Origin: Neostapfia colusana
Taxonomy: Eukaryota > Streptophyta > Magnoliopsida > Poales > Poaceae
Direction of reading: 5' to 3'
Assembly (NCBI GenBank): GCA_030760725.1
Contig: JASWHV010000019.1
Coordinates: 31,251,944-31,315,943 of the forward strand
DNA: 64,000 bases
Positions 48,534 to 58,405 of this stretch are shown here, in pieces. How positions within the stretch are numbered: the first letter of the stretch is position 1; each line of letters opens with the position of its first letter. The notes under the pieces were generated by a model, which worked only from the letters and a program-made list of their open reading frames with translations, was not told the DNA's origin and ran no database searches. The position numbers and the translations under genes are program-made.

Positions 48534-50342
48534 TGTAAGGGCCTCAGTTTTGGCACACATTTGAAGTGTTCATCACCACATCACACACCTCATTTGAGGA
48601 AAGATGATGAACATAAATGAAGGGCATGTAACCACCATCAACATGCTCATTGGAGAACAAACTCACATATTGCAAAAGTGGTATTTCCCACATGTGATAT
48701 AGGTGGGCTGGACTTATGAAAGTTCCTACACATTGCTAAGGATGTCCATGCCAAGTTTCACCCAAATTCAAAACCTTTTTGAGGTCATTTTGGGTATAGA
48801 AAGAAAGAGGACAGTTTGAAACCACATTCAAATTCAAACTGTTTTTATCCCATGAATTTAAAGATGGGAGGAATATTCTTATTCAGCACATTTTTGTGAG
48901 CTCACACACCGATTTTCACTCCATATGGAGTTGATCTTGACATGAGCTAAGTGGGACGAATTCAAACTTTATTTGAATTCAAAATTGAACTTGTGCTGAA
49001 ATTCACTCAAACCAAACCCAATTTGAATTCTATTCAATTCAAATGGCTCAGGGGTGAATAATTTGAATCACCAGGGGTATTATGGGGCTCACTGTTTAAA
49101 ACAGTGGTTAGGAGTAAATTTCAGAGGTTAAAACCCTGGGTGGGACCTACCTGTCATAGACGGGAGAAGGAGAAACTTGCACCCAAAGTCAGAGTCTCGG
49201 TGGGAAATTCCACCGAGCAGCTGTCGGCTATGCCACCGAGCAGCTACCGGCGCCACCAGCTGCTTCCCTCTCCACGCGCTGGCGCCCAGGGCGGCTGGCT
49301 CGTGCCCCCATGCGACTGGTACCGCCTCAGCCAAGCAGGAATCGGTCGGCTTTATCTTCTTGCGGGCAAACCCGAGCAGCGGCATTGTTTCTCGCCACAG
49401 CTCTCTGCTCAATCGGGAAAACCAGCAAAACCATCTCCTCCTTCGTCCCTGAGCTGCTAGACAGCCACCGGAGGTCGCACTCCACCTCCTCAACACCAGA
49501 AACCCTGAGCTCCGACCTCCTTTGCCCGAAGACGATCGCCACCGCGGCGACATAGCCTCAGCCGAGAGTCAGGCGCCCGTGGGCAGCGTTCCACAGGCGT
49601 TTTCACGGTCCAGCGAGAGAGGCAACAGGAGCGCGCGACCACCGTGCTGCTCTCCTCCAAGTTTGGAAGCCAACCGTGAAGAATCCGCAGAGAATTTCTA
49701 GTTTTTGCTCCGGCGACTGTAAACCGAGCTTCCGGTACCGTTTCTTTAAATTCTCGCTCTATGATCTTTCGGAGGTCATCAAATCTTGCACATAGACGCT
49801 GGACTAGCCGGCGATCAAGTTCCTTTCTGCATCCGTAGCGTGAAACTGTCTAGGAGTGACGAATTTCGAGCTCGATCGAGGGCGGTCATGGCGGGCACGG
49901 TCGGTCACACGGTGCCGACCAACTTACCGCCATCCCTGAACCCTTTTGACACCTTGTCGAGCTTCCTAGAGGCACACTATGCTGTAGGGCCATTTGTTCG
50001 AGGTGTTGGCGGGTTTAGAATCCACGGTCGACGGTGTCGAACCTCAACCGGGGCCGTGGCACTTCGCCGAGCTATTTCCGGTCACCCCCAGCCTGACCTG
50101 TCACCACCGACGTGTTCCTCGACGTCGACAACCCCCTGCCGGCGATTTTCAGACCATGGGAGGTCCGGCAGCGGCAAACCGGCGAGCCCCGAGTCTGCTC
50201 CGGCGAGGTCGGCGGCGCGGGCGCGAGACAACGGCGGGAGGAAGACGAAGCCGGCTGGCCCACGTGTCAGCGGCTGAAGAACTTAAATCAGGATCGGGTG
50301 TAGCCGGGGATCGGCTGTGCTGGCGGGCAAATACCGTGTGAG

Positions 50343-50426
50343 CCCCGGTGTGCCGGACACCTCCGTGCTCGACACGTGTGGTATCCCAGGTGTGCCGGAC
50401 ACCTCCGCGCTCGACACGTGTCCCCG
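50343..50426 (+). repeat. 42-bp tandem duplication with G-box/ABRE, E 3' LTR
   Basis: Same two-copy structure as 39817-39900, with scattered substitutions, so it pre-dates integration. Confidence 0.7.
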
Positions 50427-51164
50427 CGGGCCCCGAGAGTTTAAACCTTTCCCCCGATTTTCAGAATTCTTCCAAACTTCAAATCCTCATAACTTTGGCT
50501 AGAAAGCTCCAAATCGAGTGAACCAAATTTTGTTGGATTTAGCTCTCTGAGCACTTTCCAGCAATACCAAATTCAGCTCATGAAAGTGAATAGTTTTCCA
50601 GAATTAAATCCCTAAAATTCAAACTGTTGGAAATTTTATCTGGAGAACTACTTTATGAAAAATTCTGAAATTTGGCTAAAAGGTTCATTGGAAAATCCCA
50701 GAATCCCAGTAAAATTTTCAGATTAATCCAAGTTCATTTAATTACCCTAATCAGGTGATTAAGAGAACTGCCCTGAGAAAATAGAAAAATGTACAGAAAC
50801 ATTTTTCAGATTTTCTCAAATCTTAATTAGGGCATAACTTTCTGTAGAATTCTTCAAACGACATGAAACCAACTCCATTAGAACCATCTTAAAGTCTAGA
50901 TTCCAGAAAGTCATGGTTGGAGCCATGAAAACCCCTGGAATTATTCAGAGGCTCAAATATTGACCAAGTGGGCTTTTATTTGTACAAGGTGCAAATGAAC
51001 TTTGTTTCAAATGACACTTGGTCAAGACTCTGGTTAGAACCCTACCAAGCCACAATAAAAATTTCAGAACCAAAGGGGAGGGCTAGCTAGAGTTAGTAGT
51101 AAATAAGTATTCAAGTTTACACATTGCATTTAAATTTACATGTAGTATTATATTCAACGTGTAG

Positions 51165-52364
51165 CCATTGAAGAAGAGACTCCGGAAGTGCTGGACTTCC
51201 TTCTTCCGGACGAAGAACTAACTACTGACCAGCAGCAACAAGGCAAGCCCCGGTTTGCATTAACCCTTTTATAAGTCTTACTTTGTTTACATGTGTCATA
51301 TGAAGTATGATTGTGCATTAGGTATAGGATGAATGAAACCCCACTTGCATAACCAAAGGTTCCTAAAAGAGTGAGGGTAGTGTCTAAGACCTCGAGTAGA
51401 TAGGCTATGCTTAATGATTCATAGGGCTTCGGTACAAGTCGAGTAGTTGGAATCTACTCGCGAGATAGGCTTGGGGCGCAAGGGTTCGGTTGAGTGATGT
51501 GAGATCACATTGGTAATGAAAATGAGACGGGGCAGGGGCTAGGATGCAGCAAGAGGGAGTCTTGTTTGCGCAGCCCTGTCCGTGTCGATTGAGGACCGAG
51601 CCGTGTGCGGCCCACGCTGATCAAGTTTGAACGTACTGAAGGCATATCGGATATATGGGCCCCGATAAACCGATGTAGCCTAAACCTCCGGGCGTCGAGG
51701 CATAACGCACAGATTTATAGGTGTAGGCTGAGGGCAGCAAGGTGGAAATCTTCCAACGGGCATAGAGAGATGCTCCGTGTTGGGAACCTCCTGCTCGTTT
51801 CGGTGCGACCGGTTCGACGTTTGGGCTGTTGGGTGAAAGGTTGTCCCGTACGATATCGAGTGAGCGTGCTGTGCAGCTCCATGGGTGGGCGTACGTGGCG
51901 TGCTCTTTGGGTTTCCCTGCAGGTGTATATCGAGTCGATTCGCCGTCCCTCGCGGTGAAGGGTACCACTTGGTCACTGAGTCGTGACGTAGACTAATGTA
52001 TGAAATATGGTGATTCAATACTGCTGATATGATATAACATTGTATTGCTACATGTTTGCCACCAAATATTGCTTACTAAATTTCAGCTTCCTGAACTGTT
52101 AACTTGTTCCTAAAAGTTGAACTAAGGATGAACTAGTAGGCGAGTCCATTTGTTGAAGTATGACTACCCTATGCCCTTACCCCTCATGTAGAGTTTCATG
52201 CTTAGGTGAGTCGGTTAAGCCTTGATGAGCCTTCGTGCTCACGGTTGCTGCTTAAGTGTTTTTCAGGTGAGGAGCCACCCACGGACTCGGAGTACGAGTC
52301 CACCGGCGAGGGTTACCCTCCGTCGGGGACCACGGCTGAGTGGGAGCCGTACACGCTGCGCTGA
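51165..52364 (+). CDS. Candidate spliced LTR-embedded ORF in E 3' LTR (51165-51242, 52267-52364)
   Basis: This is the best preserved copy in E: exon 1 (EETPEVLDFLLPDEELTT, DQQQQ) is open, ends CAACAAG|GCAAGC, and joins in phase to exon 2 after tgtttttcag (GEEPPTDSEYEST..., EWEPYTLR, TGA). Its four exon 1 differences from A are all at third positions, three of them silent. Product and function are unknown; no start codon is assigned. An expressed product is unproven. Confidence 0.35.
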
Positions 52365-52621
52365 GCTGAAGAGTGCAGCTAGTGTGGGTTGCCCTAGGGC
52401 TGGGCAGCCGACTTTTGCTAGATAGGCGGGCGTGAGTTGTATAGTGTAGACATCCGCTGTGTAAGATAATTAATATTTTGTAACTGGAGTTTGTACTACT
52501 TTGTACAGTTCAGTTGTTTTCGCATGTAATATATTGTGTTCTTATGACATGTGTTGTCGGGTGTCGCATCGCGCGGCACCACCCTCTGCGATCCTGGATG
52601 AGCGGATTCCGGTCCGCCACA

Positions 52622-52626
52622 TCTAT
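52622..52626. repeat. Target site duplication of E, right copy (tctat)
   Basis: It follows the 3' LTR directly and matches 38002-38006. After it the solo LTR D resumes (gacgaaggg). Confidence 0.93.
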
Positions 52627-52937
52627 GACGAAGGGACTCCCTAAGAGGAGACAGAACCCCAGGAGGGGAATCCCATCGAGTGGGAGTCGTGCACGCCGCC
52701 GTGTTAGTGTGCGTGCGTGCTAGCAAGGACACGTTCACGGGCTGAACGTGAACTTGATGCACAGTCTACGCCCGTGAGTTTAGGCTGGACCTATTTTGAT
52801 GTAAAAATGTTCATAAACCACTTTATGTAATAAAAGTTTTGCTTCCGCTTTGTACCTTTGATCTGTGTTATTCGGTGCTGTGCAACGCAGCACCCCTCAG
52901 CGTGATCCTGGCTCAACAAGACCGTGGGGTCGTGTCA

Positions 52938-52942
52938 TTTTA
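52938..52942. repeat. Target site duplication of D, right copy (tttta)
   Basis: It follows the D LTR end (gtcgtgtca); the leader of C resumes with tgactcaag. Confidence 0.9.
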
Positions 52943-54409
52943 TGACTCAAGTGGAATACCAGATCTAAAGTTAACTTCAGTATCTTTCCAACGAGTATTT
53001 ATTTGCCCTCAGATCAGCTATGGTTTAAAAGTTATGGTAATTCAAAGTCAACAGAATTTCTGGAAGAATTTCAACAGCACCTCCTTTGGAAGTTGCTGTT
53101 TTCAACTCTGGTTTCCACTGAGTTCCGTTCAGAAATTTCAGAAACTTTGAATTACAAAGATGCAACACCTTTCCTAACCTTTCCAAAGATGTGTCATATG
53201 ATAATTTTAGATTTTCTACAGGAAGTTATGCTTGAAAAACAGAACAGTCCAGAGAGTGTTTTGAATCTGTCCTGGTTCTAGACAGTTTACATCCCTCTGG
53301 AATTTATACCATCTTAAGATGTGATTCAGCTCTGGAAGTCTACAACAGAGTTGTGGAGTGCTTAAATACCTTTCCAGAACTATATCCCACTCCTCCCTTG
53401 GCTAAATAATCTGTGAGTTATGCTCTTTAAAGTTCAGCAACATTTCTGCACAAAACAGAGCACTCTGTTTTTCAATCCTTTGGAACTACACTGATCAACT
53501 ATCAAATTTTTCTACCCAACACGGGTCCTAAATATTGAAACTTAGTGATTTTAATTCCTTGTTATCATTATCTTTCATGCACATGCCTATAATATGTCGG
53601 TACTACGTTCCTCACAAAAGAAAATCCTAACCGGATTATACCAGCATATACGTCTCAGTTGTGGCACTAAACGGGCTCTCGCACACGTATACTACACGGC
53701 ATACATACGTGGTTAGTACCTGCAGAAGAACACCCAATAATGATGCACTCAAGGGTTGTTTTCATTTGAGGCAGGACCATATTTGAATGTAAATACAAAT
53801 GCTGGTATCATTGTCATACGGCCGTCCTTGAGTTAAGTCACATCTCAAGGTACATGATCATGTTTCAACACCACACGACGGGGAACCCGAGTATATCATG
53901 AACGGGTCATCACCGTTGGGAATGACATCAACCCAACGGATACCACCTACTGCCATGCAGGGCACGCCGATGGCAAGCGCTGCATATGTCCTCCTGGGCT
54001 ATTTCCAGACGAACACACTCTTGCGTTACTGACCACGCGATGGGGTCTCCACTTACTTGCCAAATGCACGCTAGGGATCAGCGTTTCATATGAACTCAAG
54101 AACATGAGGAGTTCAAGAGTTTCATATTGATGTCTCGCACCAAGCTGTGAGATCTATCCCTGAACCACATTCCTCGTCAGGGGAGCTAACCGAAATTGAA
54201 CCGCTTTCGGTAGCGTTCCTTACCATTCTTACCAGAGCGTAGGTGCGTCGTTACATAATTGAAATTCAGAATTATAACACATAAGTTAGTCTTGCCACTT
54301 TAAGTAACTATGCTAATATAGTCCTTACTTGGGCAAACTACCGAATCCTCACCGTAAACCTAAGTTTTCCCATAATACCGTCCTTAAGTACTGTGCCATC
54401 CCCAATGCA
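52943..54409 (-). other. Leader of element C, LTR-proximal part
   Basis: It is the complement of family-1 leader sequence (matches 3177-4620 of A). On the minus strand a donor-like CTCTG|GTAAGAAT lies at 54233/54232, 192 nt from the LTR, one base different from GTAAGT in A and E. No gene is supported. Confidence 0.85.
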
Positions 54410-54421
54410 GCTCTGATACCA
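54410..54421 (-). other. Primer binding site, initiator tRNA-Met (element C)
   Basis: The minus strand reads TGGTATCAGAGC, three bases from the LTR boundary at 54425. Confidence 0.93.
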
Positions 54422-54424
54422 GGC

Positions 54425-56359
54425 TGTGGCGGACCGGAATCCGCTCATCCAGGATCGCAGAGGGTGGTGCCGCACGATGCGACACCCGACAGCACACATC
54501 ATAAGGATACATTGCATTACATAAAAGCAAACTGAAACTGTACAAAGTAGTACACTGTTCAGTTACAAACTAAGGTATATATTACAAAGCGGAAGTTTTA
54601 ATTTGTACAACTCACGCCCGCCTATCTAGCAAAAGTCGGTTGCCCAGCCCTAGGGCAACCCACACTAGCTGCACTCCTCAGCTCAGCGCGGCGTGTACGG
54701 CTCCCACTCAGCCGTGGTCCCCGAAGGAGGGTAACCCTTGCCGGTGGACTCGTAACCCGAGTCCGTGGGTGGCTCCTCACCTGAAAAACACTCAAGCAGC
54801 AACCGTGAGCACGATGGCTCAACAAGACTTACCGACTCACCTAGGCATGAAACTCTACATGTAGTGTACAATGGACCTGGGGTGGTAAGTAGCAGCAAAT
54901 GGACACGCCTAAAAGTTCATCCTTATTTCAACTTTAAGCCACAAGTTAACAGTTCATGAATAGTAAATTTAGTGAGCAATATTTGGTGGCACACATGTAG
55001 CAATACAATTATACATATCAGCAGAATTGAATCATCACATTCCATAATTTATCTACGTTATGATGCAGTGAACAACTGGTACTCGTCACCGCGAGGGACG
55101 GAGAATCGACTTGATATACATCTACAGGGATACCCACCCGTGGAGCTTCACAGCACACTCACTCGATGTGTACGGGACAACCTTTCACCCAACAGCACAA
55201 ACGTCGAACCGGTCGCACCGAAACGGACAGGAGGTTCCCTACACGGAGTATCTCTCTATGCCTGTTAGCGGATTTCCACCTTGCTGCCCTCAACCTACAC
55301 CTATAAATCGGTGTGCTATGCCTCGACGTCCGGAGGTTTAGGTTACATCGGTTTATCGGGGCCCATATATCCAATATGCCTTTGATATGTTCAATACTAG
55401 CTCAGCAGGGCGCATACGGATCGGTCCTCAACCAACACGGACAGGGCTGCGCACACAAGACTTCCTCTTGCTGCGCCCTAGTCCCTGCCTAGTCTCATTT
55501 TCATTACTAAAGTGATCTCACATCACTCGAACCAAACCCGTGTGTCCCAAGCCTAGACTCGCGAGTATATTCCAACTACTCGACTTGTACCGAAGTCCTA
55601 TAAATAATTAAGCATAGCCTGTCTACTCGAGGCCTTAGACAGTACCCTCACTCTTATAGGAAAATTATGGTTATGCAATTGCGTTTCATCCATCCTACAC
55701 CTAATGCACATACATACTTCACACTAGACATGTAAACAAAGCAAAACATTATAAAAAGGGTTAATGCAAACCCGGGCTTGCCTTGTTGCTGCTGGTCAGT
55801 GGTTAGGTCTTCGTCTGGAAGAAGGAAGTCGAGCACTTCCAGAGTCTCCCCGCCTTCAGCGACTACATGTTAACCATATGCTATATGTCAATTTAAATGC
55901 AAAGTGTAAACTTGAATAAGTAATTTCTAGAACTCTAGCTAGCCCTCCGCCTTTGGCTCTGAGATTTTTATGGTGGCTTGGTATGGTCCTAACCAGAGTC
56001 TTGACCAAGTTTCATTTGAACAAAGTTCATTTGAGCTTTGTACAAATAAAAGCCTATTTGGTCAATATTAGATCCTCTATGTAATTCCAGGGGTTTTCAT
56101 GGCTTCAACCGTTACTTTATAGAAACTAGAATTTGAGATGGTTCTAATGGAATTGGTTTCATGTCATTTGGGGAATCCTAGAGGAAGTTATGCCCTAAAC
56201 AAGATTTGAGAAAATCTGAAAAATGTTTCTGTACATTTTTCTATTTTCTCAGGGCAGTTCACTTAATCAAATCATTAGAGGGACTAAATGAACTTGGATG
56301 AGTCTGAAAATTTTACTGAGACTCAAGGATCTTCCAATGAACCTCTCAGCCAGATTTCA
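54425..56359 (-). repeat. 5' LTR of element C, interrupted by F
   Basis: On the plus strand it reads tgtggcggaccgg... and is homologous to the ends of the A and E LTRs. It breaks off at 56359 (cagccagatttca), where F begins. The matching part of the other C LTR continues past this point at about 27115. The remainder is not found in the window. It has lost about 20 bp near 55132 relative to the other copy. Carries the LTR ORF (54683-55862). Confidence 0.92.
54683..55862 (-). other. LTR ORF copy in C 5' LTR (exons 55862-55782, 54780-54683)
   Basis: On the minus strand exon 1 follows acatgtag and ends CAACAAG|GCAAGC; exon 2 follows gtgtttttcag and ends EWEPYTPR, TGA at 54683-54685. Correcting for decay visible by comparison with the other C LTR, exon 1 differs from E at three third positions, two of them silent. 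Confidence 0.35.
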
Positions 56360-58212
56360 TGTAAAATCCCCAAAAGTGGTAGCAAGAAAATTCTGCTCAT
56401 ACACACTTATGAAAAATGAGGGAAATTAAAACTTTGAATTATAATGGTATAAGTTCAAAGTGAGAGTTTAGACTTCCCAAAAACTTCCAAACATGGGGGT
56501 CTAAGTTCATAACTTGGATCTTCATAGTCCAAATATTCAACCTTCCAAATTTCAGCTCATTTGGAGGAGTTTTCATATTTGTTTGGGATTAAAAGGAATA
56601 GCCCTCTAATCTGAATTTCAAATTTAGTTTCAAATTCCAATTCTCTCAATTTGAAAATTGGGTTTCACAAATGTGTTATCCACCTTGGAATGAGCAGCCA
56701 TGCCAAAAATTGGAAATTTTGGAGCTGGTTTGCTATATTTTTGAGGCAATACAAAGTGGAGAATTCAAACTCCTTTTCAAATTCAAATGATCAAACCCCA
56801 TTCAAATTCTACACCAGAATTCAAACCATTTGAATTCTGCAAATTCAAACTTAACTTTGGGATGAAGTAAAGCTTTTAATGTTGAGTTGCTGGGGAGGAA
56901 ATATCAGTGGAAAATTGGATAAGAATTAGAAATGGTGGGACCCACATGGCAGTGAGACATGAACCACAGTGGAGGAATTTGCTTCTGTGCGAGTTGCACA
57001 CCGGGGCAGCCACGCAGCTGTCCCCTGTTTCCCACCGAAGTAATTTTCAGCACGGTGGATCGCCACTAGGTAAAAATCTGCACCTGCTGAACTCAAACGC
57101 GGTTCCTTTTCTTCCCTGCACGAGCAAATCCCCTCAGTGCTGCAGCCTCTCATGCGTTCACTCGGTAAAACAGTGCACCGTGCTGTCATCCTTGCTGCTC
57201 GGCCTCCGGCCGCTTTAGCGACTAGCTGAGTCGACCAGGAGCTGCGCCAGCACCTCCTCAACGTGCTCCACCGCTCCTCAGCTCATCCCCGAGCTCCCCT
57301 CGCTGTGCCTGAGCCGTTCTTCGCCGGAACAAAGCAGAGCACCGTCGCCCTCACTGCTTCTCGCGTTCCAGCCGCTCCAACGCCTCTCCTGCACGTCCAG
57401 CACCTCCCTAAGGTGCGCCAAGGTGTGTAGATCAAGCTACCGCAGTCCCCTTGCCCTTCCCCATCACTGTCTCGCCCGAATTTGGATTTTGGCGCCGGTA
57501 CACGTGAAGAACCGACCCACACCAAAACTGGAAATTCGTCCAACGTGGTTGATCATCGGTTCTACAATTCAAGCCACAGAAACTAGTGACCCTAGCGCCC
57601 TCCCATGCCAAATACCGAAGCAAACCATCCACCACATGCTCCGGGCGACGAGAAATCGCCGGCGGCAGCAAAAACGGGTCGGTCGTCCGGTGAACCCCAT
57701 GTTCAGGCCATTTTCTGCAAGGTTTAGCCTGCGTTCCATGTTCCCCGATCGTTGGTGATGCTTAGGGCAAGGTAGCTCGACGGGAGAAGCTTCGGACGCG
57801 CCAGAACGCGTTGATGCCGAGCTCCCGAGCCGCCCCACCGGTGCCGGCCTGTTTTCGGCCGTTTTCATGCGTTGAAACCTTGCCCGGCAGCTGCGACATG
57901 TTCCCAGGAGCATGTAGGGCGAAACCGGAGCTAATTTGGTGGAGAAATGAGGGAGAACGAGCCATGCTACGATTTGAACGAGCATGTAGGTTTTAAACAG
58001 AGAGCTATAACAGTTTGAAAAATTCATAACTTTGTGTAGACAACTCCAAAAAAGGTGAGACCAATTTTGTTTGAATCCTGAGGAGGAGTACTTCATACAG
58101 AAACAAATTGCATGCTACGAAAATGCCCAGGAATTTCTGTAGAATTGTTTGTAGTAAATCCTTTAGGGATTTATTACAGGAGCAATTCTTTATGAAATAT
58201 TCCCAAATTTGG
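56360..58212 (+). repeat. F: truncated LTR of a fourth type
   Basis: It begins TGTAAAATCCCC directly after interrupted C sequence, possibly duplicating tttca (56355-56359). It has the same plan as the others: an AT-rich start, GTGGGACCCAC (56935-56945), a GC-rich block (about 57000-57960) and 'cataactttg.gtagacaactcc' modules (58020 onward). It stops near 58212, in a module comparable to the middle of the A LTR, with no LTR end, primer site or second duplication. Open frames of about 100 codons on both strands of the GC block look like chance. Confidence 0.7.
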
Positions 58213-58389
58213 GCGCTTACGTGTACCCCCCAAGACATAAACGTCCCGAGATATACGATTTTCCGACATAACAAATAGGTTAAAATGCCACTTTCTATAT
58301 ACTAATAACATCCTTATACGGGCTACTAACTCGTTCCTCACTGGATTTTTGAAAAAGACGACCTTTGTACTGTGTTAAACCTCAAGCGA
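58213..58389 (-). other. G: remnant of a leader next to the G/H LTR
   Basis: It is similar to the B leader (20976-21164), including the donor-like GTAC|AC.GTAAGCGC region at its left edge. The rest of element G is missing; the junction with F near 58212 shows no target duplication. Confidence 0.7.
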
Positions 58390-58401
58390 GCTCTGATACC
58401 A
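58390..58401 (-). other. Primer binding site, initiator tRNA-Met (element G)
   Basis: The minus strand reads TGGTATCAGAGC, four bases from the LTR boundary at 58406 instead of three. Confidence 0.9.
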
Positions 58402-58405
58402 ACGC

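Larger units (their letters stand above)
38007..52621 (+). mobile_element. Element E: complete 14.6 kb chromovirus with recombinant LTRs
   Basis: It has both LTRs (4090 and 4088 bp), the primer site, leader, gag-pol, polypurine tract and a perfect 5-bp duplication (tctat). The LTRs differ at about six of the first 580 positions, so it is the youngest element here. The internal region is family 1. The first half of each LTR matches family 3 (D, H) and the second half family 1 (A, C), with the switch near 40021-40045 and at the same place in the 3' LTR. Confidence 0.95.
48534..52621 (+). repeat. 3' LTR of element E (recombinant)
   Basis: 4088 bp, nearly identical to the 5' LTR. It keeps the same family-3/family-1 switch (about 50545-50570), the 42-bp duplication (50343-50426), TATAAG (51270-51275) and the LTR ORF, here without the stops seen in the 5' copy. 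Confidence 0.95.
34146..52937 (+). repeat. D: solo LTR of family 3, split by element E
   Basis: The two parts, 34146-38006 and 52627-52937, make one LTR of about 4.17 kb (TGTAAGGGCC...GTCGTGTCA) with no primer site, gag-pol or second LTR, flanked by the duplication tttta. It is therefore a solo LTR left by recombination between two LTRs. It holds GTGGGACCCAC (34752-34762), a GC-rich block (34800-35990), AT-rich modules, and LTR ORF exon 1 (about 36834-36906). Exon 2 starts at 37999 and is interrupted after 8 bases by E. Confidence 0.93.
25436..56359 (-). mobile_element. Element C, outermost family-1 element, split by B, D(+E) and F
   Basis: Pieces in minus order: 5' LTR (54425-56359, interrupted by F), primer site (54410-54421), leader (52943-54409 then 33649-34145), gag-pol (29125-33648), polypurine tract, and 3' LTR (25436-29060, the remainder displaced by B). 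LTR ends and internal sequence match element A. The leader resumes precisely across D: ...ctgggaatttta | tgactcaagtgg. C is the most damaged element, and its LTRs differ by about 4-5% in the stretch compared. Confidence 0.93.

Noticed and set aside
58213..58221. G truncated next to the donor-like site, suggesting capture of a spliced RNA
   Set aside because: The break lies about seven bases inside the predicted intron, not at the exon edge, so a simple deletion is more likely.
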